A stretch of 64,000 nucleotides of DNA from Paenibacillus silvestris (GTDB taxonomy: Bacteria > Bacillota > Bacilli > Paenibacillales > NBRC-103111), in the NCBI RefSeq assembly GCF_009882985.1, contig NZ_WTUZ01000040.1, positions 124,001 through 188,000 of the forward strand. The letters run 5' to 3'. This document shows, in pieces, positions 7,652 through 16,997 of the stretch. Position 1 is the first letter of the stretch; each line of letters begins with the position of its first letter. Under the pieces are notes generated by a model. The model was not told where the DNA came from, made no database searches, and saw nothing but the letters and a program-made list of their open reading frames with translations. Made by a program: the position numbers and the translations under genes.

Positions 7652-8512
7652 TCAAGGCCTATTTTCAGGAGAATAGCCATAATAATTGCGAAAAGCTCTT
7701 GAGAACGAATAGAGACTTGGATAGCCGACACTATACGCGACCTCCGTGATTGTGCGGTCCTGCAAGGAGATCAACGCTGAAGCCTTTTCCATTTTGAGAC
7801 GGTATAAGTAACGGTTAGGCGATACCCCTATCCGCTTCTTGAAGATATCAGAGAAATAGGATCTATGTACCCCCGCCTCCTCAGCAACCTCTTTGATGCT
7901 GATTCCTTCCATCGCATGCAGCTGCATAAAATCAAGCGAACGTTTCAGCCAAGGAATGTCATTTACGTTCCTATTAGGCTCATTTAAAGTCCTTCCTTCT
8001 TTCATAAGAATAGCGAAGATGCCATACAGCTTTTCCAGCAATTCCGCTGAGAATCCGATATCCTCATCTCCATCTGGCTGCTCATCTATGAACTGAAGGA
8101 TAGCATATAGTTTCGCCCATACTTCCCTACTACACCTTGTACGTAAAATAGGAGAGGCTTGAGTTAGTCCTAGCGCGTGAAGCAGCGATAAAGCTTGGGG
8201 GCCTTGAAAAGCTATCCAAACAAGCTTTAATGTCTCCTCCGGTTTAAGAATGCGGTAGGAATACGATTCATCCGGGAAGAAGCAGCAGATGTCATCCGCT
8301 TGCAGAATCACCTCTCCGTCTTCGTATTGAAGAAGCAGTTGACCTTCAACTACGAAATGCAAGCTGTAGCACTCGATTCTTTTCGGACCGACCTGATAGT
8401 TCGGTTTGGCCACGTTATGCCCCATGCGGATACACCATAAGCCACTCATCTTAATAAACTCATTCGGATTCAAATAATAGTGCTGTGCATATTCATGCGC
8501 AAACTCCTGCAT
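7652..8512 (-). CDS. AraC family regulator with cupin domain (286 aa), divergent from the sulfatase
   Basis: A cupin-like N-terminal domain (about residues 25-110) precedes the AraC double helix-turn-helix (about 185-285), with SYFSDIFKKRIG and YSFSRAFRNYYGYSP as its recognisable parts. The ATG at 8512 has a GAGGTG site. The gene is divergent from the sulfatase with 128 bp between starts, so it probably controls it, perhaps responding to the desulfated sugar. Confidence 0.88.
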   Translation of the reverse strand: MQEFAHEYAQHYYLNPNEFIKMSGLWCIRMGHNVAKPNYQVGPKRIECYSLHFVVEGQLLLQYEDGEVILQADDICCFFPDESYSYRILKPEETLKLVWIAFQGPQALSLLHALGLTQASPILRTRCSREVWAKLYAILQFIDEQPDGDEDIGFSAELLEKLYGIFAILMKEGRTLNEPNRNVNDIPWLKRSLDFMQLHAMEGISIKEVAEEAGVHRSYFSDIFKKRIGVSPNRYLYRLKMEKASALISLQDRTITEVAYSVGYPSLYSFSRAFRNYYGYSPENRP

Positions 8513-8640
8513 TGTATTTCACCTCATGATTCTTACTATACCTGACAAAATGTTAAATGAATACAAAACCGTGGTATTTCCAATTCTGCATCAAAACCTT
8601 ATTCTTAATATATAAATATGATAATTGGAGGAGTCATCGG

Positions 8641-10155
8641 ATGAAGAAACCTAATATCTTGTTAATTACAAGTGATCAGCAGCACTGGAATACGCTTGGT
8701 GCTTTTAACTCAGAAATTAAGACTCCCAATATAGATCGTTTGGTGAAAGAAGGAACGACATTTACACGTTCTTATTGTCCAAATCCCACCTGTACACCGA
8801 CTAGGGCCTCCATCATTACAGGTATGTATCCAAGTCAGCACGGAGCATGGACACTGGGTACGAAGCTGTTAGAAAATGTGCATACGGTCGGTGAAGATTT
8901 TCGTGAAGCGGGTTACCATTCTGCCCTTATAGGAAAAGCTCATTTTCAACCTTTAGTTTCAACCGAACAATATCCCTCTCTCGAAGCCTATCCGATCTTG
9001 CAAGATCTTGATTTCTGGAAAAAGAATAATGGACCATTCTACGGCTTTGATCATGTTGAACTGGCACGCAATCATACGAATGAAGCACACGTTGGCCAAC
9101 ATTACGCCCTTTGGATGGAAGAAAAGGGTTGTATGAACTGGCGTGACTATTTCTTGCCGCCAACGGGTACGATGGATCGCTCCATTCTTCATAAATGGCC
9201 TATTCCTGAGAAATATCACTACAATACCTGGATTGCTGAAAGGACCAACGCACTTCTGGAGCAATATAAAGATGAAGATCAAAGCTTTTTCCTATGGTCC
9301 AGCTTCTTTGACCCACACCCGGATTATCTGGCTCCTGAACCTTGGGATACGATGTATGATCCGAATGATCTGACCATTCCGACCATCACTCCTGGTGAGC
9401 ATGATCAGAATCCACCTCACTTTCAGTTAACGCAATTGGAAAATCCCGATTTCAAACCTTGGAAAGAGGGTGACTACGGGATACACGGCTATCATTCCCA
9501 CTCAACTTTGTATGCTGAGCATGACCGTAAACAACTAGTAGCAACCTACTACGGCATGATTAGTCTGATGGACAAATACATTGGGAATATCCTGGACAAG
9601 CTCGATGAATTAGGGCTTGCAGACAATACAATCGTGGTATTTACAACGGATCACGGGCATTTCTATGGTCAACATGGCCTCCAGGCCAAAGGCGGCTTTC
9701 ACTACGAAGACCTTATCAAAATTCCTTTTATTGTTCGGTATCTAGATCAAGTTCCAGCTGGCGTAACATCACCTGCCATTCAGTCATTGGTTGATTTGGC
9801 CCCTACCTTTCTCTCGCTATGCGGCATTACGATTCCTCACCATATGACAGGGTTGGATCAGTCACAAGTTTGGCGCGGTCAGAAAAGTCAAGCCCGCGAC
9901 CATGCCATCTGCGAGTTTCGTCATACCCCAACGACGATTCATCAAAAAACGTATGTGGATGAAAGATATAAAATTACCGTGTATTATAACCAAACGTATG
10001 GTGAGGTTTTTGATTTACAAGAAGATCCAGGGGAAATTCGTAACTTATGGCCTCTTCCCGAATATCAAACCCTTAAATCGGAGCTTTTGTTGAAATATGC
10101 ATGGGCGGAACTAGGCAAAGAGTCTATGGCGATGCCCCGAGTATGGCATGCCTAA
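8641..10155 (+). CDS. Sulfatase, formylglycine-dependent type I (504 aa)
   Basis: This is an alkaline-phosphatase-superfamily sulfatase. The metal-binding start ILLITSDQQH is at residues 6-15. The signature CTPTR is at 51-55, whose Cys51 would be converted to formylglycine, and a distal TTDHGHFYGQHG segment provides further metal ligands. The frame opens earlier, but GGAGGAG ahead of the ATG at 8641 and the family N-terminus fix the start. There is no signal peptide, so it acts in the cytosol on an imported sulfated sugar or on choline sulfate-type compounds. No formylglycine-generating enzyme is encoded in the window. Confidence 0.9.
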   Translation: MKKPNILLITSDQQHWNTLGAFNSEIKTPNIDRLVKEGTTFTRSYCPNPTCTPTRASIITGMYPSQHGAWTLGTKLLENVHTVGEDFREAGYHSALIGKAHFQPLVSTEQYPSLEAYPILQDLDFWKKNNGPFYGFDHVELARNHTNEAHVGQHYALWMEEKGCMNWRDYFLPPTGTMDRSILHKWPIPEKYHYNTWIAERTNALLEQYKDEDQSFFLWSSFFDPHPDYLAPEPWDTMYDPNDLTIPTITPGEHDQNPPHFQLTQLENPDFKPWKEGDYGIHGYHSHSTLYAEHDRKQLVATYYGMISLMDKYIGNILDKLDELGLADNTIVVFTTDHGHFYGQHGLQAKGGFHYEDLIKIPFIVRYLDQVPAGVTSPAIQSLVDLAPTFLSLCGITIPHHMTGLDQSQVWRGQKSQARDHAICEFRHTPTTIHQKTYVDERYKITVYYNQTYGEVFDLQEDPGEIRNLWPLPEYQTLKSELLLKYAWAELGKESMAMPRVWHA

Positions 10156-10262
10156 CGAGGATGAAGATATTGAATAACCTCGGAATGCATGGCCCATCTA
10201 TCATCTGCCGCAGGAAGGGGACCCCCCTCCACTGAGCGTACAGTTCTTGGGGGTAAATTATT

Positions 10263-10505
10263 GTGAATCGGATTATTGCAATATTTGAATGCTTGCGAAG
10301 GATTCTTGAAGATTATCGATTACTTCCCCAATTTCTGGATACTAGTGTCCTCTCGCCCTTCGACGGGGTCCATCTCTCCTCATACGTTGGAGTTTCTAAT
10401 AGACACCTGAATCGCTTGTTTAAAAAAGAAGTAGGAACTACCATCTATAACTATGCCGATCCCCATTATTTCTCGAACCTGTTTCGCAGCAAAATGAATG
10501 TGTGA
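10263..10505 (+). pseudogene. Internally deleted AraC-type DNA-binding remnant
   Basis: The 80-residue frame (GTG start) carries the first AraC helix-turn-helix (GVSNRHLNRLFKKEVGTTIY) and then jumps directly to the last helix of the second one (DPHYFSNLFRSKM). About 35 residues that normally lie between, including the LRLEKAKELL helix and its follow-up, are missing, and there is no sensor domain. I read it as a decayed relic of an AraC gene. It lies just downstream of the sulfatase and is closed by a good terminator. Confidence 0.65.
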
Positions 10506-10523
10506 CCTAGTCACTTTCGCAAT

Positions 10524-10557
10524 GCCCGCGAGGAATCATTTCTTCGCGGCTTTTTTT
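10524..10557 (+). terminator. Rho-independent terminator
   Basis: A 10-bp stem at 10526-10535 and 10540-10549, with one G-U pair and a TCAT loop, is followed by T7. Confidence 0.85.
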
Positions 10558-10668
10558 AACATATAAGATTTATAGCTTACCCCTTATTTATGTCACAAGT
10601 TATAAAATTGGGCGTTGGAGAGTGTTTTTCAACTGGTTTTTGTTCAGAGGGTCGATGAGGAGAGTCAA

Positions 10669-10860
10669 ACTCATTGGATGAATTCCAACGAACATGCGAT
10701 TTCTGACGCTTAAATGCCATTCTAGTTGGACAAAATCCAACGAAGAGATGAATTTTGTGGGGGTTCAGGGCCATTTTAGCCGACCAGGTTGGACTTCATC
10801 CAACGAAAAGTAGAATGAAAACGTCTTCACGGCGTTCTCAATGGATTTCGTCCAATGAGA
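10669..10860. repeat. Array of four short TTGGA-n5-TCCAA palindromes (copy 1)
   Basis: Four stem-loops, each with arms TTGGA/TCCAA (or a close variant) around 5 bases, lie at 10674-10688, 10725-10741, 10788-10804 and about 10841-10855, spaced 50-65 bp. The first 50 bp (10669-10718) match the inverted segment 58716-58765 at 45 of 50 positions, so this is a dispersed repeat family. The whole 670-bp interval from 10506 to 11179 has no convincing gene. Confidence 0.75.
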
Positions 10861-11203
10861 GCTGGAAGCAGGCTAACTTCTAGCATGTTTAAGTGCTCAT
10901 AAAAGGTGGGGTGCAGTAGATAGGTAAGGTGAGTGGGGCCATATAAGAGCAGGATCGTGTGGAAGGAGAAATAAAGAGTAAGTAAGAGACACTTATCTAA
11001 TTCCTTCCCATGATCGAACATATGGGTTTAAACGAGGATCTAGCCGCAGGCCAGCTTTTTTTAACCTCGAATGGGCACTTCATTAACTCATTGGAGTAAG
11101 CTTACATGACATGTAAATTTTGATTGCTCAAATGCCTAGGATAAGGTAAAACTATTATAATAAACTTTTTTAACTATACTTGATTGCGAAGGCGGATGAG
11201 ATT

Positions 11204-12574
11204 GTGATAGTTCAGGTCGACAACGAAACAGTTGCAAGAGAATACGTGCACGGCGTGTACGAGACAGTGGTAAGACGTAATCCTCATGAGAATGAGTTCC
11301 ATCAAGCAGTGAAGGAGATTCTTGAGTCCTTGATTCCTGTTCTCTCCAAACATCCGAAATATATGAAACATGGCATCCTTGAACGGATCGTTGAGCCGGA
11401 GCGCTTAATTACTTTCCGCGTGCCTTGGGTAGATGATCAAGGGAAAACACATGTGAATCGCGGTTTTCGTGTGCAATTTAACAGTGCAATTGGACCATAC
11501 AAAGGTGGTTTGCGGTTTCATCCCTCCGTTAATGCAAGCATTATCAAATTTCTTGGCTTTGAACAAACTTTCAAAAACTCCCTTACAGGCCAGCCAATTG
11601 GCGGCGGCAAAGGCGGATCTGATTTCGATCCCAAAGGCAAGTCCGATAATGAAATCATGCGTTTTACGCAAAGCTTCATGACTGAGCTTTATAAATATAT
11701 GGGACCAGATACGGACGTCCCTGCTGGAGATATTGGCGTAGGTGCGAGGGAAATTGGCTTCATGTTCGGTCAATACAAGCGAATTCGCGGGGCACACGAG
11801 GCGGGTGTTTTGACTGGCAAAGGAATTATCTATGGCGGGAGTCTGGCACGTACAGAAGCGACTGGATATGGTTGCGTTTACTTTGTAAATGAGATGCTTC
11901 AAGCCAAAGGCCTTAGCTTTAACGGCAGCACTGTCGTTGTTTCCGGTTCAGGCAATGTGGCTATCTATTCCATGCAAAAGGCCACGCAGTTAGGCGCTAC
12001 AGTCGTTGCTTGCAGCGACTCCAATGGCTATATTTATGATAAAAACGGGATCAACCTAGACACGGTTCGTCGCTTGAAGGAAGAGGATAGAAAGCGAATC
12101 AGCGAGTACGTCAATGAACACCCGACTGCCACTTACCACGAGGGTTGTGATGGCATTTGGACGATTCCATGCGATATCGCCCTGCCAAGCGCGACACAGA
12201 ACGAGATTAATGCAGAATCGGCGAAAATTCTTGTAAGAAACGGTGTACAAGCGATTGGCGAAGGCGCGAATATGCCGTCCACGTTGGACGCGATTGACGT
12301 ATTCCTACAGGCAGGCGTGCTCTTCGGACCGGCCAAGGCAGCGAATGCGGGAGGAGTTGCCGTATCAGCGCTTGAAATGTCTCAAAACAGCATGCGCTAC
12401 TCCTGGCAGTTCCATGAAGTAGACGATAAGCTTCATGCGATTATGAAGAATATTTACAAAAGCGCTGTTCTGGCGGCAGACGAATACGGTCATCCGGGGA
12501 ATCTTGTCGTAGGCGCCAATATTGCTGGCTTTACTAAAGTCGCTGATGCAATGATTGCCCAAGGGGTTGTCTAA
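11204..12574 (+). CDS. gdhA: NADP-type glutamate dehydrogenase
   Basis: Converts 2-oxoglutarate and ammonia to glutamate in the cytosol. The enterobacterial GdhA-type core is clear: GPYKGGLRFHP, LGFEQTFKNSLTG, the catalytic-lysine glycine loop PIGGGKGGSDFDPKGK, and DTDVPAGDIGVG, followed by the Rossmann domain with VVSGSGNVA. I prefer the GTG at 11204, which gives about 457 residues close to the family norm of about 450. A TTG at 11180 is the other option. The gene is monocistronic with a terminator right after it. Confidence 0.93.
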   Translation: MIVQVDNETVAREYVHGVYETVVRRNPHENEFHQAVKEILESLIPVLSKHPKYMKHGILERIVEPERLITFRVPWVDDQGKTHVNRGFRVQFNSAIGPYKGGLRFHPSVNASIIKFLGFEQTFKNSLTGQPIGGGKGGSDFDPKGKSDNEIMRFTQSFMTELYKYMGPDTDVPAGDIGVGAREIGFMFGQYKRIRGAHEAGVLTGKGIIYGGSLARTEATGYGCVYFVNEMLQAKGLSFNGSTVVVSGSGNVAIYSMQKATQLGATVVACSDSNGYIYDKNGINLDTVRRLKEEDRKRISEYVNEHPTATYHEGCDGIWTIPCDIALPSATQNEINAESAKILVRNGVQAIGEGANMPSTLDAIDVFLQAGVLFGPAKAANAGGVAVSALEMSQNSMRYSWQFHEVDDKLHAIMKNIYKSAVLAADEYGHPGNLVVGANIAGFTKVADAMIAQGVV

Positions 12575-12585
12575 AAGAATGGAGA

Positions 12586-12621
12586 AACAGGTTGCCACAT
12601 GTGCTGGCAGCCTGTTTTTTA
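12586..12621. terminator. Terminator shared by convergent gdhA and GNAT genes
   Basis: An 11-bp stem (12586-12596 with 12606-12616, one G-U pair) is followed by T6 on the plus strand. The T-run abuts the GNAT stop codon. Confidence 0.85.
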
Positions 12622-13077
12622 GTTTTCACTGAATGTCTTAATGAAATTTTTCTGATCCTTAGTAAATTTATAACCACGCTGTTCGTAGAAATGATGAGCT
12701 TGTACCCGTGATGGATGCGATAGCAGCTTAATCCCCGAGTATTCGGCATTCTTTGCCCACTGCTCAAGACTTTCAATCAACATACGGCCTATACCTTGAT
12801 TGCGATATTCCTTCTTTACAACAAAACCTAGGACGTTTACTAAGGAGTCAGAAAAAAGCAGTTCATAAGGACTTCCATGAATATAGCCGATCACTTCGTT
12901 ATTTTGCTCATAAATAAAGATGATATCTTTGGTTTTCGTTGTAAGGGTGACTAACTTCTCTTTCACTTTCTCTTCTGTAAATACAGATAGATTCGGATTA
13001 AAGTGTTGGTTCAAAATATAAATATCCTCATAATCTGAAATCCTAACTTCTCTGACATTGTTAGTTCCCACATTCAA
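12619..13077 (-). CDS. GNAT family N-acetyltransferase (152 aa)
   Basis: The acetyl-CoA binding motif A is present as YRNQGIGRMLIESLEQWA (about residues 91-108), preceded by the beta-strand LGFVVKK. The C-terminal HHFYEQRGYKF is the usual GNAT ending. The start is TTG at 13077, or GTG two codons later, after GGAG. The acceptor substrate cannot be told. Confidence 0.85.
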   Translation of the reverse strand: MNVGTNNVREVRISDYEDIYILNQHFNPNLSVFTEEKVKEKLVTLTTKTKDIIFIYEQNNEVIGYIHGSPYELLFSDSLVNVLGFVVKKEYRNQGIGRMLIESLEQWAKNAEYSGIKLLSHPSRVQAHHFYEQRGYKFTKDQKNFIKTFSEN

Positions 13078-13159
13078 ACATCTCCATTCTTTACATGCTA
13101 TGTCACTTTATTAGCCAAATGAGCTGCAACTCCATTTACTAGTTCGCCTTTCTTTTTCA

Positions 13160-14275
13160 TTAACCTGCCTGGTTGTAGTCCATCCAATTCACTTTTCTTC
13201 TTGTCGTAAACTTGTCCCTTATCTTCATGATCGGTACTTCATAATACTTATGCATCAGATATGTAAAAGAAGTCATTAGAACCAGCGCAAATATCAGCAA
13301 GTACAAGCTGTGGCCGATACTAGCTGTCGTATTTTCCCGGCTGAACCAGACAAATATATTCCAGTGAAACAAATAGTAGCCATAGCTTTGGGAACTGATG
13401 AATCCAAAAACAGCACGGATTTTAGGAAAATGATCGATTCGTGGAATATGCACCTCCAAATAGGCGATCAACATCGCAATACATAAAGAAACAAAAGTAA
13501 ATAAGAACGTACGGTTAAACCAGGAATGATCCATCGTTTGATTTTGTATACCAGTGTAGACCAAGTAACCGCTAAAATAGATGAGCCCTGCTAGTGCAAG
13601 GAGCAAGGAAGCTTTTCCAGCCATATATTTGTGGTAAAAATAGGTATGGAACGTTTTAATACCCGCAAGAATAACGCCAAACATGAGGCTGTCGAGCCGA
13701 AGCGGAATTTGTTTACGTACCCCGAAATCCCAAACAGGCTGACTGTGAGATACTTGATAGATGCGAAGAAGGAGCGGGATAATAAGGATTAGAGATGTCA
13801 TGATGAAGAAGGCAGCGGATTTATTCCGGAATTTCCCAGTGATAAGGAGTGGCAGCGGGATTAGCAGATAGAACCACTCTTCTATCGACAAACTCCATGA
13901 GATCGGCAGGAAGGATAAGTCCTGCTCTTTAAAGTTTTGCAGGAAGATCAGGTTCGTGGCATCCATATGGTGATTAAAAAACATGTAGGTAGTGAGCAGC
14001 GCAAAATAATAGAGAGGCAGCGTCCGGAACCATCGGCGGAGATAGAAATTTTTCAATCCTGACAAAGAGCCGTTGTCAACGATGTCATGCAACAAAATCT
14101 GGCCAATTAAAAATCCGCTTAAAACGAAAAACAACTCCACCGCCAAATAGCCAGTTACATAATTGAGCGGATTAAAGTCATGATACTTCATGAAAAAGAA
14201 CCCAAGTCCGTGACAGAATAAGACTAGCAAAATAGCGGTGCTGCGAACGATATCGAGTCCAGCGTTGCGTTCCAT
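13160..14275 (-). CDS. Membrane acyltransferase, OafA/YrhL type (371 aa)
   Basis: A multi-pass integral membrane protein of the acyltransferase-3 family, which O-acylates cell-surface polysaccharides, peptidoglycan or antibiotics. The N-terminal conserved His lies in VLFCHG and is followed by ELFFVLSGFLIG and the WSLSIEEWFYLLIPL segment. About ten transmembrane helices fit the hydropathy. AAGGAG precedes the ATG. A perfect CcpA cre consensus lies 37 bp upstream. Confidence 0.88.
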   Translation of the reverse strand: MERNAGLDIVRSTAILLVLFCHGLGFFFMKYHDFNPLNYVTGYLAVELFFVLSGFLIGQILLHDIVDNGSLSGLKNFYLRRWFRTLPLYYFALLTTYMFFNHHMDATNLIFLQNFKEQDLSFLPISWSLSIEEWFYLLIPLPLLITGKFRNKSAAFFIMTSLILIIPLLLRIYQVSHSQPVWDFGVRKQIPLRLDSLMFGVILAGIKTFHTYFYHKYMAGKASLLLALAGLIYFSGYLVYTGIQNQTMDHSWFNRTFLFTFVSLCIAMLIAYLEVHIPRIDHFPKIRAVFGFISSQSYGYYLFHWNIFVWFSRENTTASIGHSLYLLIFALVLMTSFTYLMHKYYEVPIMKIRDKFTTRRKVNWMDYNQAG

Positions 14276-14311
14276 TCTCTCGTTCTCCTTCCCTAACTAT
14301 AAAATAGCATC

Positions 14312-14326
14312 TTGTAATCGCTTACT
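14312..14326 (+). promoter_or_regulatory. Catabolite-responsive element (cre) upstream of the acyltransferase
   Basis: TTGTAATCGCTTACT fits the Bacillus cre consensus WTGNAANCGNWNNCW at every defined position. It lies 37-51 bp upstream of the acyltransferase start, where CcpA could repress. Confidence 0.5.
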
Positions 14327-14360
14327 TCCTACTATATAACAAATGAATTTTCAATATGCT

Positions 14361-14395
14361 AAAAATAGACCCACAGCTTCAGGCTGAGGGTCTAC
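14361..14395 (-). terminator. Terminator of the YesS-type regulator gene (repeat of 30353-30387)
   Basis: Stem TAGACCC/GGGTCTA extended by CAGC/GCTG, followed on the minus strand by a TATTTTT run. It matches the hairpin at 30353-30387 at 34 of 35 bases. Confidence 0.8.
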
Positions 14396-14412
14396 GTTAA
14401 ATCTTGCTATAG

Positions 14413-16644
14413 TTAACTTAGTTCGTCTTCTGTGCGCTTCTCCCTACGAAACTCGCGTGGCGGCATCCCCGTGAATTTCTTAAACATTCTGTTGAAGGAA
14501 TTAATGTTCTGGTATCCTGCATGGCTGGCGACATCTTGAATTCTAAGGTCAGTTTCCAGGAGCATCTGCTGTGCTACTCGGATTCGCACTCCGTTAATAT
14601 AATCAATGAAGTTCTCCCCCGTCTTATCCTTGAAATACGTGGATAGATAACCTCCTGTAATATGAAGATGCTCAGCTACGATATCTAGCGTAATATCTTG
14701 AGAGAAATGCTTATTTACATAGTCCACTACAAAATCAATGACAGGATCTTCCTCTTTCTGATTTCCTCGAATCTCCTCACAGGCAGCAACAAGCAGCTGG
14801 CTGAAAAATTTACGATAATGACGCCCCGAATAGAAACTTTGACTCGTACTTAGTCCAGCTAAGACGGGTTGTATGGCTCGTTCATCTAAACGTAACACAT
14901 GGAACGCTTTACGCACCTTTTGGACGATATCAATTAAAAACTCTTGATATTGCAGCACCGTTTCACACTTGCGTTCCATAAGAGCAAGCTGGCGATCAAG
15001 CAGATGAAGCAACTCCTGTGTATTGCCTGCAGCCAGATTACAGTCGAATTGCTGTTCTTGCGCAGGTGTAAACAAATGGACGGATTGACGACCAGCAAGC
15101 TGACGGACAATTTGGGTATCTTCGTTAAGCTTGCGCTCTTGCAGCAGCTTAACCGTCTGCTCATAGGCCTCAGTGAAATCAAACAACTGTGGAAATGCCG
15201 GTGAAATCGCTATGGTTAGGAAATAAAAGTCAGCATCATGAGCTACGACCTGCAGTAACTCTGACATATAGGAATTCATACGGGACTCGTCAATCTCATT
15301 AAAGACGGATAGCATTTGTCGACTCTCAATCTGAATGGTTAATGAAGCGGGGAAAACTTTTAACAAACTATGATTGATAAAAGTATAGATGCTGTACGTT
15401 AGGGGGCCAGGCTCTTCTTTCATTTCCTCCCAGAACCTATCCTTGTATGTAATCTCGTACACGACGAAACGATATTCCTGTGCAGAGATCATATCAAGCG
15501 CTCCTGGTGAGCCGCTGTATATTTTCTTTAGTTTATTCAAGTAACCGTAAGACAAAAGTTGGATATTCTTTTGAGCAAGATCCGATTGTATCCTTGCATT
15601 CGTCTGCAGCATATCATCCATCTTCTGGCCGATTAATTCAAACTCGCGAATATTACTTTTGAATCGAACATCCTCGCCTCTTGACGTCTGCAGGGAAGAA
15701 ACCAGTTGCTTAACCGGACGGTTAAAGCGAACACTGAACAACACGGAAACAATAACACTGACTATCAATGTAAGAATAAGCACAAATAATAAGGTTAGAT
15801 TCAGTTTAGAAATCTGCTTGGAAATACTAGCACTCGGTATGATATTCAGATACGTATACCCGCTGTTCTGTCCAATCTGATAAAAGTAATACGTATTGTC
15901 ACGCAGCAAATAAGTTTTGTCTGTTGGAAGCTCTGGAAGCTCCTCTCGATTAGCCAAGCCTCCCGTTGAGAACAGGGGTGAACCCTGCTTGTCCAAAATA
16001 ATGAAATTGGCATTCACAGAACGATGGAAAGCATCGAATAATTGATTAGCATCCATCATCGCAACCAGGTAGAAGTCATCATTTTGCCAGTGTTTAAGAA
16101 CATAGGGGATGAATAGTCCTTTGGTTGTCACATCACCTGATTTGTGAAAAGAATACTCATAAAATTTGGACATGGGAAACATCTTGGCACTATACGTTTC
16201 TTGAAATTGCTTTTGCCAAAAAGAATCCGGGTAATCGGTGCTGGCATAGAACTTTTCGAACATGGATACTCTGTCATTGGTTCCAATTCTGCTTAATGTA
16301 AGAGAACCTTCCTTAAATACGATAATGGCATTGTCTACATAGATTAGAGGATTACCGACAACCTTGATAATCTCCTGCTTCACCCTATCGAGCAAAGCGA
16401 AACGAGCATTCCCGCTAGCTTTCTGAAGGCGATCGACATCATCGTTAAAATACAGTGCATACATTTGCTTTTGGACGAGTTGGAAATGTTCCTCATATCT
16501 CTCCGAGGTAAATCGAATGTTCTGCGCATTATAACGAATGATTTCATTTCGAATATTGTTCTGGAAAAACGTAAAAGACAAGTAATTAAAAGACATAAGC
16601 AACACAATGACCGTGAGGAAGCCTAGCAGCAATCGAATGAGCAA
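14413..16644 (-). CDS. Membrane-anchored AraC-type regulator, YesS-like (743 aa)
   Basis: A transmembrane helix (about residues 1-22), a roughly 260-residue extracellular sensor, a second helix (about 283-306) and a cytoplasmic part end in an AraC DNA-binding domain (about 640-735, with INSFNRMFKKFTGMPPREF). This is the YesS layout of one-component regulators next to pectin or rhamnogalacturonan importers. It diverges from an LplB/LplC/LplA-type importer, its likely target. The start is doubtful: the TTG at 16644 lacks a ribosome site, while a strong GGAGGGGAG about 45 bases further upstream precedes no standard start codon in frame. Confidence 0.85.
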   Translation of the reverse strand: MLIRLLLGFLTVIVLLMSFNYLSFTFFQNNIRNEIIRYNAQNIRFTSERYEEHFQLVQKQMYALYFNDDVDRLQKASGNARFALLDRVKQEIIKVVGNPLIYVDNAIIVFKEGSLTLSRIGTNDRVSMFEKFYASTDYPDSFWQKQFQETYSAKMFPMSKFYEYSFHKSGDVTTKGLFIPYVLKHWQNDDFYLVAMMDANQLFDAFHRSVNANFIILDKQGSPLFSTGGLANREELPELPTDKTYLLRDNTYYFYQIGQNSGYTYLNIIPSASISKQISKLNLTLLFVLILTLIVSVIVSVLFSVRFNRPVKQLVSSLQTSRGEDVRFKSNIREFELIGQKMDDMLQTNARIQSDLAQKNIQLLSYGYLNKLKKIYSGSPGALDMISAQEYRFVVYEITYKDRFWEEMKEEPGPLTYSIYTFINHSLLKVFPASLTIQIESRQMLSVFNEIDESRMNSYMSELLQVVAHDADFYFLTIAISPAFPQLFDFTEAYEQTVKLLQERKLNEDTQIVRQLAGRQSVHLFTPAQEQQFDCNLAAGNTQELLHLLDRQLALMERKCETVLQYQEFLIDIVQKVRKAFHVLRLDERAIQPVLAGLSTSQSFYSGRHYRKFFSQLLVAACEEIRGNQKEEDPVIDFVVDYVNKHFSQDITLDIVAEHLHITGGYLSTYFKDKTGENFIDYINGVRIRVAQQMLLETDLRIQDVASHAGYQNINSFNRMFKKFTGMPPREFRREKRTEDELS

Positions 16645-16997
16645 GGAAGACGTTCTAGATTGAACTTGCGTAATTAAACGTATCCTACTCCCCTCCAGAC
16701 CTATTTTTATGGTCTTACCTATCTCTATGTACTTATCACATGCGATAAGTCTTACTTAAATAATACGGAAAAAAGCCTATTTTGCAAATTCACTTTTTCA
16801 CGAAAACTTAACATATTTACGAATTTCAAAGAAGAATCATAGATGAGGGGAAAATTCGGAATTATTATGGATTACATTCCATACGAACGGTGCTATGCTA
16901 ATTTCGAAATAACAATAACGCTTACACCAAAATGATGCTCGGCAATGACAAATGACAGCACTATCAAGTCGCACTCATGATCGGGGGGGATACACAA
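16645..16997. promoter_or_regulatory. Divergent control region with a cre-like site
   Basis: This 350-bp region lies between the YesS-type regulator and the importer operon. At 16913-16927 the minus strand carries GTGTAAGCGTTATTG, with the intact TGNAANCG core but three outer mismatches to the cre consensus. The same TGTAAGCG core recurs at 54330-54344 and 54402-54416. GGGGGGATA ahead of 16998 is the ribosome site. Confidence 0.4.

Noticed and set aside
10665..10860. CRISPR-like array
   Set aside because: The repeated units are short self-complementary palindromes at uneven spacing, not identical repeats with spacers, and there are no cas genes.
10577..11021. Two leftward reading frames in the gap before gdhA
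   Set aside because: They cover the palindrome array, are short and have no homology-like pattern.
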